Shown here: piece after piece, positions 8,626 to 17,402 of the stretch
Numbering within the stretch: the stretch's first letter is position 1
How the letters are laid out: each line of letters opens with the position of its first letter
Assembly (NCBI RefSeq): GCF_017357385.1
Contig: NZ_CP071632.1
Location: 1,493,501 to 1,557,500 of the forward strand
Origin: Rhizobium sp. NZLR1
GTDB lineage: Bacteria; Pseudomonadota; Alphaproteobacteria; Rhizobiales; Rhizobiaceae
Length of the DNA: 64,000 bases
Reading direction: 5' to 3'
Made by a program: the position numbers and the translations under genes
Notes under the pieces: model-generated
The model's input: the letters and a program-made list of their open reading frames with translations, nothing else
Database searches by the model: none
What the model was told of the DNA's origin: nothing

Positions 8626-10860
8626 ATGATGCGGCAGTACGAGCTCGTGGAGCGGGTTCAGCAATACAAGCCCGATGCCAATGAAGCACTGCTGAACAAA
8701 GCCTATGTCTACGCCATGCAGAAACATGGCCAGCAAAAGCGCGCGAGCGGCGATCCCTATATTTCCCATCCGCTCGAAGTCGCCGCCATCCTCACCGACA
8801 TGCACCTCGACGAATCGACGATCGCGGTTGCCCTGCTGCACGATACGATCGAGGATACGACGGCGACGCGCGCCGAGATCGACGAACTCTTCGGCGAGGA
8901 TATCGGCCGCCTGGTCGAGGGTCTGACGAAGATCAAGAAGCTCGACCTCGTTACCAAGAAAGCCAAGCAGGCGGAAAACCTGCGCAAGCTGCTGCTGGCC
9001 ATTTCCGACGATGTGCGCGTGCTGCTCGTCAAGCTTGCCGACCGTCTGCACAATATGCGCACCCTCGATCACATGTCGGCCGACAAGCGGGCCCGCATCT
9101 CCGAGGAGACGATGGAAATCTATGCGCCGCTCGCCGGCCGCATGGGCATGCAGGACATGCGCGAGGAGTTGGAGGAACTCTCCTTCCGGCATATGAACCC
9201 GGAAGCCTACGACACCGTCACCAAAAGGCTGGAAGAGCTCTCCAAGCGCAATGAAGGCATTGTCAAGAAGATTGAGGCCGAACTGCGTGACCTGCTGGTC
9301 GCAAGCGGCCTGACCAGCGCCTATGTCAAGGGCCGGCAGAAGAAGCCCTATTCGGTCTTCCGCAAGATGCAGTCGAAGTCGCTTTCCTTCGAACAGCTTT
9401 CCGATGTCTACGGCTTCCGGTTGATCGTCGAGGACATCCCCTCCTGCTATCGGGCACTCGGCATCGTTCACACCCGCTGGCGCGTCGTGCCTGGCCGCTT
9501 CAAGGACTATATCTCGACGCCGAAGCAGAACGATTATCGTTCCCTGCACACCACCATCGTCGGTCCTTCCAGCCAGCGGATCGAACTGCAGATCCGCACC
9601 AAGCGCATGCATGAGATCGCCGAATTCGGTATCGCCGCCCACACGCTCTATAAGGACGGCGCCACCAATGCCGACGGCGACATCCTGTCTCGCGAATCCA
9701 ATGCCTATTCCTGGCTGCGCCATACGATCGAAGCGCTCGCCGAGGGCGACAGCCCGGAAGAATTCCTCGAGCACACCAAGCTCGAACTCTTCCAGGATCA
9801 AGTCTTCTGCTTCACGCCGAAGGGGAAGCTGATTGCCCTGCCGCGTGGCGCCACGCCGATCGATTTTGCCTATGCGGTGCACACCAATATCGGCGATACC
9901 ACGGTGGGCGCCAAGATCAACGGCCGGATCATGCCGCTGGTGACGCGGCTTGCGAATGGCGATGAGGTCGAGATCATCCGCTCCGGCGTGCAGGTTCCAC
10001 CCGCAGCCTGGGAGGAGATCGTCGTCACCGGCAAAGCGCGCGCCGCCATCCGCCGCGCCACCCGCATGGCGATCCGCAAGCAATATGCCGGCCTCGGCCA
10101 CCGCATTCTCGAACGCACCTTCGACAGGGCCGGCAAGATTTTCTCCCGCGAGGCGATGAAGCCGGCGCTGCACCGCCTCGGCCAGAAGGAAGTCGAGGAT
10201 GCGATCGCTGCCGTCGGCCGCGGCGAGATGTCTTCGCTCGACGTGCTGCGCGCCGTCTATCCCGACCATCAGGATGAGCGCGTCACCGTGAGGCCCTCCG
10301 GCGACGACGGCTGGTTCAATGTCCGCAGTGCTGCCGGCATGATCTTCAAGATCCCCGGCAAGACCAAGCCCGGGCCTGATGGCGGCCATTCGGAAATCGA
10401 CACCGACGCCGATATCGGGCCGATCCGCGGCCTGTCCGGCAATGTCGACGTCAAGTTCGCGTCAACAGGCGCGGTGCCCGGCGATCGCATCGTCGGCATC
10501 ATGGACCAGGGCAAGGGCATCACCATCTATCCGATCCAGTCGCCGAGCCTGCAGCGCTTCGACGATCAGCCCGACCGTTGGATCGACGTCCGCTGGGACC
10601 TCGACGAAGCCAACAAGTCGCGTTTCATGGCGCGCATCATGGTGAATGGGTTGAACGAGCCCGGCACGCTTGCCAAGGTCGCCCAGACGGTTGCAGGCCT
10701 CGACGTCAATATCCGTTTGCTAAATACCGTGCGGGTAGCGGCGGATTTCACCGAGATGATGCTCGAGGTCGAGGTCTGGGACCTCCGTCAGCTCAATCAA
10801 CTGCTCGCTCAGATGAAGGAACTGGACTGCATCGCCACGGTTCGGCGGCTTTATGAGTAG
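8626..10860 (+). CDS. rsh: Bifunctional (p)ppGpp synthetase/hydrolase Rsh (RelA/SpoT homologue)
   Basis: 744 residues. It is the stringent response enzyme of rhizobia, making and degrading (p)ppGpp. The hydrolase HD domain (about 25-190) has His72-Asp73 in LLHDTIEDT, so hydrolysis should be active. The synthetase domain (about 230-350) carries DVYGFRLIVED and YRSLHTTIVGP. A TGS domain (about 385-450, FTPKGKLIALPRGATPIDFA) and a C-terminal ACT domain (about 665-744) follow. ATG ATG at 8626 is preceded by GGAG at 10 bases; a TTG further upstream lies inside the terminator hairpin. A single full-length Rsh is the normal rhizobial state. Confidence 0.96.
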   Translation: MMRQYELVERVQQYKPDANEALLNKAYVYAMQKHGQQKRASGDPYISHPLEVAAILTDMHLDESTIAVALLHDTIEDTTATRAEIDELFGEDIGRLVEGLTKIKKLDLVTKKAKQAENLRKLLLAISDDVRVLLVKLADRLHNMRTLDHMSADKRARISEETMEIYAPLAGRMGMQDMREELEELSFRHMNPEAYDTVTKRLEELSKRNEGIVKKIEAELRDLLVASGLTSAYVKGRQKKPYSVFRKMQSKSLSFEQLSDVYGFRLIVEDIPSCYRALGIVHTRWRVVPGRFKDYISTPKQNDYRSLHTTIVGPSSQRIELQIRTKRMHEIAEFGIAAHTLYKDGATNADGDILSRESNAYSWLRHTIEALAEGDSPEEFLEHTKLELFQDQVFCFTPKGKLIALPRGATPIDFAYAVHTNIGDTTVGAKINGRIMPLVTRLANGDEVEIIRSGVQVPPAAWEEIVVTGKARAAIRRATRMAIRKQYAGLGHRILERTFDRAGKIFSREAMKPALHRLGQKEVEDAIAAVGRGEMSSLDVLRAVYPDHQDERVTVRPSGDDGWFNVRSAAGMIFKIPGKTKPGPDGGHSEIDTDADIGPIRGLSGNVDVKFASTGAVPGDRIVGIMDQGKGITIYPIQSPSLQRFDDQPDRWIDVRWDLDEANKSRFMARIMVNGLNEPGTLAKVAQTVAGLDVNIRLLNTVRVAADFTEMMLEVEVWDLRQLNQLLAQMKELDCIATVRRLYE

Positions 10861-11053
10861 GCTCTTTGTTAAGCCCTCAGGGCTTTGAGCGCAAAATTGC
10901 ACATTTTATGATCGTTCCGTGGTCAAGGTGGAGCGTTAAAAAGGCAAGCAATGCGCTAAATGCATGGCTGTCTCCATGTTGCGGCTGTAGTAATTAACTT
11001 GTGCCGAGCCTATCTTCTGGTCATCGAAACGCAAACAGAAGATGAGACAAGAA

Positions 11054-11203
11054 ATGTTTGACCCCATCAAGAAATTCGCCCGTGCCTTCCGCGCTCCGAC
11101 CACGCAGGAACGTGAAATGGCATATCTCAATGGCTCGCTCGATCGTATCGATCTCGAGTTTCGTCAGCGCCAGGTCGACCGCGGTCTGTTCCGCACGCGC
11201 TGA
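11054..11203 (+). CDS. Small DUF3563-type protein
   Basis: 49 residues, starting MFDPIKKFARAF. The central TQEREMAYLNGSLDRIDLE block followed by R-rich residues resembles DUF3563 proteins, tiny helical proteins of alpha- and betaproteobacteria with no known function. It is predicted to be one amphipathic helix with no signal or membrane segment. The start is the ATG after GAGACAAGAA. It stands alone between rsh and the DUF2062 gene, 193 and 158 bases from them. The family call rests on recollection of the motif pattern and could be wrong; the gene itself looks real. Confidence 0.65.
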   Translation: MFDPIKKFARAFRAPTTQEREMAYLNGSLDRIDLEFRQRQVDRGLFRTR

Positions 11204-11361
11204 TACTGAACTTTATACTTGAGACGAGTGAGGGACGTTATGCATGACGGACGCCCCTTGGCATGAAGAAGCTCCTCACCGCGAAGAGAACTGAGCTGTT
11301 TTTTACGCGGTATCAACTGCCGCTCTTGTCATGGTCATGTGCGCTGCACTAAATACCGGCC

Positions 11362-11952
11362 ATGTTGTTTCGCCGTCGCAAGCCCGCGGGATTCAAGGAA
11401 AAGATGCGAGAGCTTTTATGGCCCCGCAAAGGTTTCCTTCGCCCGATCCGTTATCTGACAATGCGCATCCTGCGCCTCAGCGCTTCGCCGCATGCGGTTG
11501 CGGCCGGCGTCGCTGCGGGTGTGTTCGTCTCGTGGACGCCGTTCATTGGCGTGCATTTCGTCATGGCTTTTGTCATCACCTATTTCCTCTCCGGCAGTAT
11601 GGTGGCCGCCGCCCTCGGCTGCGCGGCCTTCGGCAATCCGCTGACCTATCCCTTCATCTGGGGCATCACCTGGGAGATCGGGCACCTGCTGTTGAGCCGT
11701 GAGGATCATCTGGCCGGCCAGGCGGTTGATCTGGCCGCCCTATTTCACAGGCTGAACTTCACGGAGCTGTGGAGGCCGGTGCTGGAGCCGATGCTCGTCG
11801 GCGCCATTCCGCCGGGGATCGTCACCTCCGTTGCGCTCTATGCGCTGACGTTCTACACCGTGAAGAGTTTCCAGACGCGCCGCCACACACGGCTGTTGGA
11901 GCGGGCGCGATTGCGCCTAGCCAGCCCGGCCGGCGACATGCCCAGCGTATGA
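11362..11952 (+). CDS. DUF2062 membrane protein
   Basis: 196 residues. A basic N-terminus (RRRKPAGFKEKMRELLWPRKG) leads into SPHAVAAGVAAGVFVSWTPFIG (about 47-68), the DUF2062 hallmark. Three hydrophobic segments follow, at about 50-90, 95-115 and 145-170, so it sits in the inner membrane. DUF2062 is often found fused or adjacent to glycosyltransferases, but no role is established. It ends 38 bases before acpS and is probably part of the acpS-lepB-rnc-era transcription unit. Confidence 0.85.
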   Translation: MLFRRRKPAGFKEKMRELLWPRKGFLRPIRYLTMRILRLSASPHAVAAGVAAGVFVSWTPFIGVHFVMAFVITYFLSGSMVAAALGCAAFGNPLTYPFIWGITWEIGHLLLSREDHLAGQAVDLAALFHRLNFTELWRPVLEPMLVGAIPPGIVTSVALYALTFYTVKSFQTRRHTRLLERARLRLASPAGDMPSV

Positions 11953-11990
11953 GCCTGATCAAGAATGCTTAAGCGACGGAAGGTTCCGGC

Positions 11991-12395
11991 ATGATCATCG
12001 GCATTGGCAGCGATCTGATCGACATTCGCCGCGTCGAGAAATCCATCGAACGCTTTGGCGAGCGCTTCACCCGTCGCTGCTTCACCGAGATCGAGCGCGC
12101 GCGTTCCGACCGCCGGGCAAATCGTGGTGCATCCTATGCCAAGCGTTTCGCCGCCAAGGAGGCCTGTTCCAAGGCGCTCGGTACCGGCATAGCCCAGGGG
12201 GTCTTCTGGAAGGACATGGGCGTCGTCAACTTGCCGAGCGGCAAGCCGACCATGGTTTTATCGGGCGCCGCCGCCCTGATCCTCGAATCGATGCTGCCCG
12301 CGGGCCACAGGCCCGCCATTCATTTGACAATAACCGATGATTATCCCTTGGCGCAGGCCTTCGTGATTATCGAGGCGTTGCCCGAGAGCCTCTGA
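11991..12395 (+). CDS. acpS: Holo-[acyl-carrier-protein] synthase
   Basis: 134 residues. It transfers 4'-phosphopantetheine from CoA to Ser of ACP (acpP is at 59641 in this window). The Mg-binding start [12 protein letters not shown] (about 4-15) and the second motif [16 protein letters not shown] (about 50-65) with catalytic Glu/Lys are intact, and [17 protein letters not shown] closes the fold. GGAAGG precedes the ATG at 11991. It is the first gene of the conserved acpS-lepB-rnc-era order. Confidence 0.96.
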   Translation: MIIGIGSDLIDIRRVEKSIERFGERFTRRCFTEIERARSDRRANRGASYAKRFAAKEACSKALGTGIAQGVFWKDMGVVNLPSGKPTMVLSGAAALILESMLPAGHRPAIHLTITDDYPLAQAFVIIEALPESL

Positions 12396-12530
12396 TCGCG
12401 ACCTCGGGAGCTGTTGATCGCGACCTCTCGTCGCTTTTGATGTTGTCGCCATTGCCGCAACCGGCCGAAGCCGCTAGAGAGAACGACAGAAAAATTGCGC
12501 CGCCGCGGCGTCTTGAAGGAATAAGACTGC

Positions 12531-13274
12531 GTGTCCGAAAAAGTCGAAACCAAGCCGAACGCCCTCTGGGAAAATATCAAAGTCATCATCCAGGCGCTGA
12601 TTTTGGCGATGGTGATCCGAACGGTGCTGTTCCAGCCCTTTACCATTCCGTCCGGTTCGATGATGCCGACGCTGCTCGTCGGCGACTACATCTTCGTCAA
12701 TAAGTTCGCTTACGGCTATTCGAAATATTCGCTGCCCTTCTCGCCCGATATCTTCAGCGGCCGCCTGTTCGGCTCCGATCCGAAGCGTGGCGACATCGTC
12801 GTTTTCCGCTTCCCGCCAAACCCTGAAGTCGATTACATCAAGCGTTGCATTGGCCTGCCGGGCGACCATATCCAGGTTACCGACGGCGTGCTCTACGTCA
12901 ATGGCAAGCCGGTTCCGAAGGTGGCTGACGGTACCTTCACGTCGGATTACAAACTCGATCCGGGCGCCGATGTACCGGTCTTCCGCGAAACGCTCGACAG
13001 CGGCAAGACCTACGATACGCTCGATCAATCTCCCGTGTCGCGCGGCGATAACACCCGTGAATTCATCGTGCCGGAAGGCCATTATTTCATGATGGGCGAC
13101 AACCGCGACAACTCGCTCGACAGCCGTTTCGACGTCGGCTTCGTGCCTGCAGAAAATCTTGTCGGCCGCGCCAGCGTCATCTTCTTCTCACTCGGCAACG
13201 ACACCTCCTTCCGCGAAATCTGGAAGTGGCCGACGAATATGCGCTGGGACCGCCTCTTCAAGGTTGTTGAATGA
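12531..13274 (+). CDS. lepB: Signal peptidase I
   Basis: 247 residues. It is an inner membrane serine protease removing Sec and Tat signal peptides. One N-terminal membrane helix (about 16-35) is followed by box B PSGSMMPTL with nucleophile Ser43, the general-base Lys104 in YIKRCIGLPGD, and box E GDNRDNSLDSR (about 189-199). The start is GTG at 12531 with AAGGA 10 bases before. It overlaps rnc by 4 bases (ATGA), so the two are translationally coupled. The 135 bases before it hold a duplicated 13-mer (see findings). Confidence 0.96.
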   Translation: MSEKVETKPNALWENIKVIIQALILAMVIRTVLFQPFTIPSGSMMPTLLVGDYIFVNKFAYGYSKYSLPFSPDIFSGRLFGSDPKRGDIVVFRFPPNPEVDYIKRCIGLPGDHIQVTDGVLYVNGKPVPKVADGTFTSDYKLDPGADVPVFRETLDSGKTYDTLDQSPVSRGDNTREFIVPEGHYFMMGDNRDNSLDSRFDVGFVPAENLVGRASVIFFSLGNDTSFREIWKWPTNMRWDRLFKVVE

Positions 13275-13990
13275 GCAAGGCGCAGACGCTTTCTGCGGCC
13301 GACCGCGCAAAGCTTGAAGGCCTGATCGGCCACGACTTCGCCGAAAAGGAACGCCTGGATCGGGCGCTGACCCATGCCAGCGCCCGCACCGAAAAGGGCG
13401 GCAATTACGAACGGCTGGAATTCCTCGGCGACAGGGTGCTCGGCCTCTGCATCGCCGAGCTTCTGTTTCGCACCTTCGGTGCGGCGGCGGAAGGCGAGCT
13501 CTCGGTTCGCCTCAACCAGCTCGTCAGCGCTGAAACCTGCGCTGCCGTCGCCGACGAACTCAGTCTTCACCTCTATATCCGTACCGGCGCCGATGTGAAG
13601 AAATTGACCGGCAAGCGGATGATGAACGTGCGCGCCGACGTCGTCGAAAGCCTGATCGCCGCGATCTATCTCGACGGCGGCCTCGAAGTGGCCCGCCGCT
13701 TCATCCTGCGCTACTGGCAGGGCAGGGCGGTCAGGGCCGATGGCGCCAAGCGGGACGCCAAAACCGAGCTGCAGGAATGGTCGCACGCCAAATTCGGCGT
13801 CACGCCCAACTACCGCGTTGATGAACGCAGCGGACCGGATCATGATCCGCGTTTCAAGGTGACGGTGGAAGTTGCTGGCATAAAGCCGGAAACCGGCGTA
13901 GAGCGGTCGAAGCGCGCCGCCGAACAGGTTGCGGCGACGAAGATGCTTGAGCGCGAAGGCATTTGGCAGCAATCGCCTGCCGGAAACTGA
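13271..13990 (+). CDS. rnc: Ribonuclease III
   Basis: 239 residues. It cuts double-stranded RNA in rRNA precursors and mRNA/sRNA duplexes. The signature NYERLEFLGDRVL (about 45-57) carries the catalytic acidic residues, VESLIAAIYLDGG (about 125-137) the second acidic pair, and the dsRNA-binding domain occupies about 160-235 (TELQEW ... GVERSKRAAEQVAATKML). ATG overlaps the lepB stop as ATGA. era begins 7 bases after the stop. Confidence 0.97.
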   Translation: MSKAQTLSAADRAKLEGLIGHDFAEKERLDRALTHASARTEKGGNYERLEFLGDRVLGLCIAELLFRTFGAAAEGELSVRLNQLVSAETCAAVADELSLHLYIRTGADVKKLTGKRMMNVRADVVESLIAAIYLDGGLEVARRFILRYWQGRAVRADGAKRDAKTELQEWSHAKFGVTPNYRVDERSGPDHDPRFKVTVEVAGIKPETGVERSKRAAEQVAATKMLEREGIWQQSPAGN

Positions 13991-13997
13991 CGGGACA

Positions 13998-14939
13998 ATG
14001 ACACAAGAAGAAGATATCGCGGCCGAAGCTGCTGCAGAAACCAATCGTCCGACGCATTCGGGCTTCGTTGCGCTGATCGGGCCGACCAACGCCGGTAAGT
14101 CGACGCTGGTGAACCGCCTCGTCGGCGCCAAGGTCTCGATCGTCAGCCATAAGGTGCAGACGACGCGTGCCATCGTCCGCGGTATCGCGATCCATGACAA
14201 CGCCCAGATCGTCTTCATGGACACGCCCGGCATCTTCAAGCCACGCCGCCGGCTCGACCGCGCCATGGTGACCTCGGCCTGGGGCGGTGCGAGGGATGCC
14301 GATCTGATTGTACTGCTGATCGACAGCGAGCGCGGCCTGCGCGGCGATGCCGAAGCCATCCTCGAAGGCCTCAAGGAGGTCCGGCAGCCCAAAATCCTGC
14401 TGCTCAACAAGATCGACCGCGTCAACCGTGAGGATCTGCTGGCACTCGCGGCCGCTGCCAACGAGAAGATCGCCTTCGATCGTACCTTCATGATATCAGC
14501 CGAAAACGGCTCCGGCTGCGACGATCTCATGGACTATCTGGCCGCCACGCTGCCGGAAGGGCCGTGGTACTATCCGGAAGACCAGATCTCCGATCTGCCG
14601 ATGCGCCAGCTCGCCGCCGAGATCACCCGCGAGAAGCTGTTTCTGCGCCTGCACCAGGAGCTTCCCTACGCCTCGCATGTCGAGACCGAAAAGTGGGAAG
14701 AGCGCAAGGACGGCTCGGTGCGGATCGAGCAGGTGATCTATCTCGAGCGCGACAGCCAGAAGAAGATCGCGCTCGGCAAGGGTGGTGAAACCATCAAGGC
14801 GATCTCGACTGCGTCGCGCAAGGAATTGTCGGAGATCCTCGAGCAGCCGGTCCATCTCTTCCTGTTCGTCAAGGTTCGCGAGAATTGGGGTGATGATCCC
14901 GAGCGGTTCCGCGAAATGGGTCTCGATTTCCCGAAATAA
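13998..14939 (+). CDS. era: GTPase Era
   Basis: 313 residues. It is an essential GTPase that binds the 16S rRNA 3' end during 30S maturation. G1 is GPTNAGKST (about 28-36), G2 region QTTRA, G3 DTPGIF, G4 NKID, and the C-terminal KH domain (about 225-300) includes the IALGKGGETIK loop. The N-terminus has an extra acidic stretch MTQEEDIAAEAAAET. The start is 7 bases after the rnc stop; the in-frame upstream extension lies inside rnc. Confidence 0.97.
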   Translation: MTQEEDIAAEAAAETNRPTHSGFVALIGPTNAGKSTLVNRLVGAKVSIVSHKVQTTRAIVRGIAIHDNAQIVFMDTPGIFKPRRRLDRAMVTSAWGGARDADLIVLLIDSERGLRGDAEAILEGLKEVRQPKILLLNKIDRVNREDLLALAAAANEKIAFDRTFMISAENGSGCDDLMDYLAATLPEGPWYYPEDQISDLPMRQLAAEITREKLFLRLHQELPYASHVETEKWEERKDGSVRIEQVIYLERDSQKKIALGKGGETIKAISTASRKELSEILEQPVHLFLFVKVRENWGDDPERFREMGLDFPK

Positions 14940-15089
14940 GCACGGCAAGGATTTCGTCGGCCAGGCGCCAGACCGTTGTTTCCGCATAAAAAAATCGCTT
15001 TGCTCACGGAACAAATTTGTGGCTTTCGCATTCCTGAATGAGCGGCGTGCAAACGATGGTGCGTCGGCTTTGCGACGGCAAGGGCAAAC

Positions 15090-15842
15090 ATGGTGACGTC
15101 GAGATCGGTCAATTCTTTCAAGACCCCTTGCCAGCAATGTCCCTTGCGGCCCCTGCCGCATTTCAGGGAATTCAGCCGCGACGAGCTGGAATTCGTCTCG
15201 AGCTTCAAGAGGGGTGAGCTTGCCGTCGATGCCGGCTCCACTATCCTCGTCGAGGGCGCACACAGCGCTCATCTCTTCACCGTGCTTGCTGGTTGGGGCT
15301 TTCGCTACAAGATGCTGGAGGATGGGCGCCGCCAGATTCTGAATTATATCATGCCAGGCGATCTGATCGGCCTGCAGGGAACGATCGCCGGCGAGATGCA
15401 GCATTCCGTCGAAGCGCTTTCGCCGGTATCTCTTTGTGTTTTCGAGCGTGACAGACTGATGACGCTCTACAACAAACACCCCTCGCTCGCCTTCGACATC
15501 ACCTGGATCGCTGCGCGCGAGGAGCGTATTCTCGATGAACACCTGCTCAGCATCGGCCGCCGCACGGCGCTGGAAAGAGCAGCCTACCTGATCGCTTTCC
15601 TGTTTGAGCGTGGCCGGAAGCTTAATCTCTTCAACGGCCGCAAATTCATCCCCATCACCCAGCAGCACATTGCCGATACACTCGGCCTTTCCATCGTCCA
15701 CACCAACAAGACCCTGAAAAAGCTCGGTGAACGTCGGTTGATCCGCTGGCAGGAGCGCGGCTGCGAGGTTCTGAACGGCGAGGAATTGATGGCCATTGCC
15801 GGCTGGGAAGGGCTCGGAGAGGGCAAACGCCCCTTCATCTAA
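15090..15842 (+). CDS. Crp/Fnr-family transcription regulator
   Basis: 250 residues. A cyclic-nucleotide-binding-like jelly roll (about 30-140) and a long dimer helix (about 140-165) lead to an HTH with recognition region ITQQHIADTLGLSIVHTNKTL (about 190-210, so not a close match to a cAMP-CRP helix). The N-terminus has CQQC (Cys14, Cys17) and Cys116, but lacks the third N-terminal cysteine of FNR/FnrN, so a classical 4Fe-4S cluster is unlikely. A redox or other signal is possible. AAGGG precedes the ATG. It is a single gene, 150 bases after era, with target genes unknown. Confidence 0.85.
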   Translation: MVTSRSVNSFKTPCQQCPLRPLPHFREFSRDELEFVSSFKRGELAVDAGSTILVEGAHSAHLFTVLAGWGFRYKMLEDGRRQILNYIMPGDLIGLQGTIAGEMQHSVEALSPVSLCVFERDRLMTLYNKHPSLAFDITWIAAREERILDEHLLSIGRRTALERAAYLIAFLFERGRKLNLFNGRKFIPITQQHIADTLGLSIVHTNKTLKKLGERRLIRWQERGCEVLNGEELMAIAGWEGLGEGKRPFI

Positions 15843-16067
15843 CCCTTGGCCTTATGTCTTTTTTAAATGCGCATTAGCAGCTCGGAAAATAAGGTCGGTC
15901 GTCGCCTTTCCTCCGATTTTGATTCTTATCGACCGGGCAGAAAAGTGGTTTATTCAGAAATGGTGGCGGAATTCACCGATAGCGTGCCATGCGGGGCACC
16001 GGAAGGCAATGATGTTGGCGAAACAGCCGGGACGCTGCGACAGGCGCCCGACGGGAGGCATGGAATC

Positions 16068-16430
16068 ATGAGCGCAATCCGTGTTCTGGTTCTTGAAGAC
16101 AGTCTGATCATCGCGATGGAGGCGGAGGATATGCTGCGCCTGGCCGGCGTCGAGAGTATCGATATCGTCGGCAGTGTGGAGCAGGCGAGGGCTGCTATCG
16201 CTGCGGAGACATATGATTTCGCCCTTCTCGACGTCAATCTCGGTGAGGGCATGAGCTTCGGATTTGCCCGCCATCTTCTCGATATTGGCATTCCCTTCGG
16301 CTTCGTCAGCGGCTATTCCGATACGGGCGATTTCCCGCCCGACTTGCAGCACATTCCGCTTTTGGTGAAGCCTTTCGACGAAACGGCGATGCGTGAATTC
16401 CTGCTGAGGCTTTTCCCGGCTGTCGCCTGA
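16068..16430 (+). CDS. Single-domain response regulator
   Basis: 120 residues, a receiver domain only. Acidic pair Glu10-Asp11, phosphoacceptor Asp55 in LLDVNLGEG, and conserved Lys101 in LVKPFDE are all present, so it should be phosphorylated. There is no output domain, so it probably acts by protein contact or as a phosphate shuttle. The start MSAIRVLVLEDS is preceded by GGGAGG (16053-16058); longer in-frame versions from 15867 or 15960 lack this. No histidine kinase is nearby. It is separated from recO by a palindromic repeat. Confidence 0.88.
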   Translation: MSAIRVLVLEDSLIIAMEAEDMLRLAGVESIDIVGSVEQARAAIAAETYDFALLDVNLGEGMSFGFARHLLDIGIPFGFVSGYSDTGDFPPDLQHIPLLVKPFDETAMREFLLRLFPAVA

Positions 16431-16445
16431 TGCGCTCCATGACAG

Positions 16446-16493
16446 GAGCATGATGTCGCCCGAAAACCGCTCACAGTTTTCGGCATCATGCTC
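16446..16493. repeat. Palindromic intergenic repeat
   Basis: GAGCATGATG ... CATCATGCTC ends with inner arms CCGAAAAC and GTTTTCGG around an 8-base centre, so transcripts could fold into a long hairpin. It lies between the receiver gene and recO and is the clearest member of the family seen at 22841, 28243 and 8456. Confidence 0.75.
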
Positions 16494-16528
16494 TAGGATG
16501 GATTCGTCGGCCGTAAGGACTTCTTTCG

Positions 16529-17293
16529 ATGCAGTGGCAGGACCATGCGATCATCCTGGGCGTTAAGCGCCACGGCGAGACGAGTGTCATCGCCGAGGTG
16601 ATGACGCGTGATCGCGGCCGCCATCTCGGCCTGGTTCGTTCCGGCCGGTCGCGCGCCATGCAGCCAGTGCTGCAGGTGGGCAATGCCGTGGAGGTCCTTT
16701 GGCGCGCCAGGTTGGACGAGCATCTCGGCGAATTTCGCGTCGAGCCGGTGACGTTGCGCGCCGCCCGCCTGATGGAAACGGCGACCGCCGTCTACGGCGT
16801 TCAGGCGATGGGCGCGCTGCTGCGGCTGCTGCCGGAGCGTGACCCGCATCCGCATCTCTTCGATGCGCTGGAGGTCATCCTCGATCACCTGCACAACCCG
16901 GCCGATGCCGGCGAACTCTTCGTGCGTTTCGAGCTTGCGGTGCTGAACGATCTCGGCTTCGGTCTCGATCTGGCCGAATGTGCCGCGACCGGCGCCCGTT
17001 CCGATCTCGCCTATGTCTCGCCGAAATCCGGCCGCGCCGTCAGCCGCAGCGCCGGTGCCCCCTGGGCGGACAAGATGCTGCTCCTGCCGCCCTTCCTCGG
17101 CATCGAAGGCAACCATGCAGCCGACTTCGACAGCCTTGCGGCGGCGTTTCGTCTGACGGGATTCTTTCTGCATCGCCACGTCTATGAACCGCGAGGCATC
17201 GAGGCCGTTGCAGCCCGCGAGGGCTTCGTTCAGGCGGCACTCAAGGCGCTCAATCCTGCTTTGCGGACGCTTTCCGGTCAGATCTCCGCCTGA
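16529..17293 (+). CDS. recO: DNA repair protein RecO
   Basis: 254 residues. It loads RecA on SSB-coated DNA together with RecR. The N-terminal OB fold begins [19 protein letters not shown] and includes [14 protein letters not shown] (about 30-43); a helical C-terminal region (about 85-240) includes [15 protein letters not shown] (about 133-147) and cysteine 151. Length and blocks match alphaproteobacterial RecO. RBS GTAAGGA is about 12 bases before the ATG. In related genomes it follows era; here a regulator, a receiver gene and a repeat lie between. Confidence 0.94.
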   Translation: MQWQDHAIILGVKRHGETSVIAEVMTRDRGRHLGLVRSGRSRAMQPVLQVGNAVEVLWRARLDEHLGEFRVEPVTLRAARLMETATAVYGVQAMGALLRLLPERDPHPHLFDALEVILDHLHNPADAGELFVRFELAVLNDLGFGLDLAECAATGARSDLAYVSPKSGRAVSRSAGAPWADKMLLLPPFLGIEGNHAADFDSLAAAFRLTGFFLHRHVYEPRGIEAVAAREGFVQAALKALNPALRTLSGQISA

Positions 17294-17402
17294 GATCGGT
17301 TTTCAGCCGTTTTTTACGGGTGCAAAACATCCTCCGGATTTGGCGGTTTACCCGTATATGAGCCCTTCCTATGTCTTGGAGACGCCAACCAAGGAGGATT
17401 TC

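Noticed and set aside
8545..10389. 614-residue minus-strand frame opposite rsh
   Set aside because: It is antisense to a clear Rsh gene. Long antisense frames are expected in GC-rich coding sequence, and its composition is Arg/Gly/Asp-rich like other shadows.
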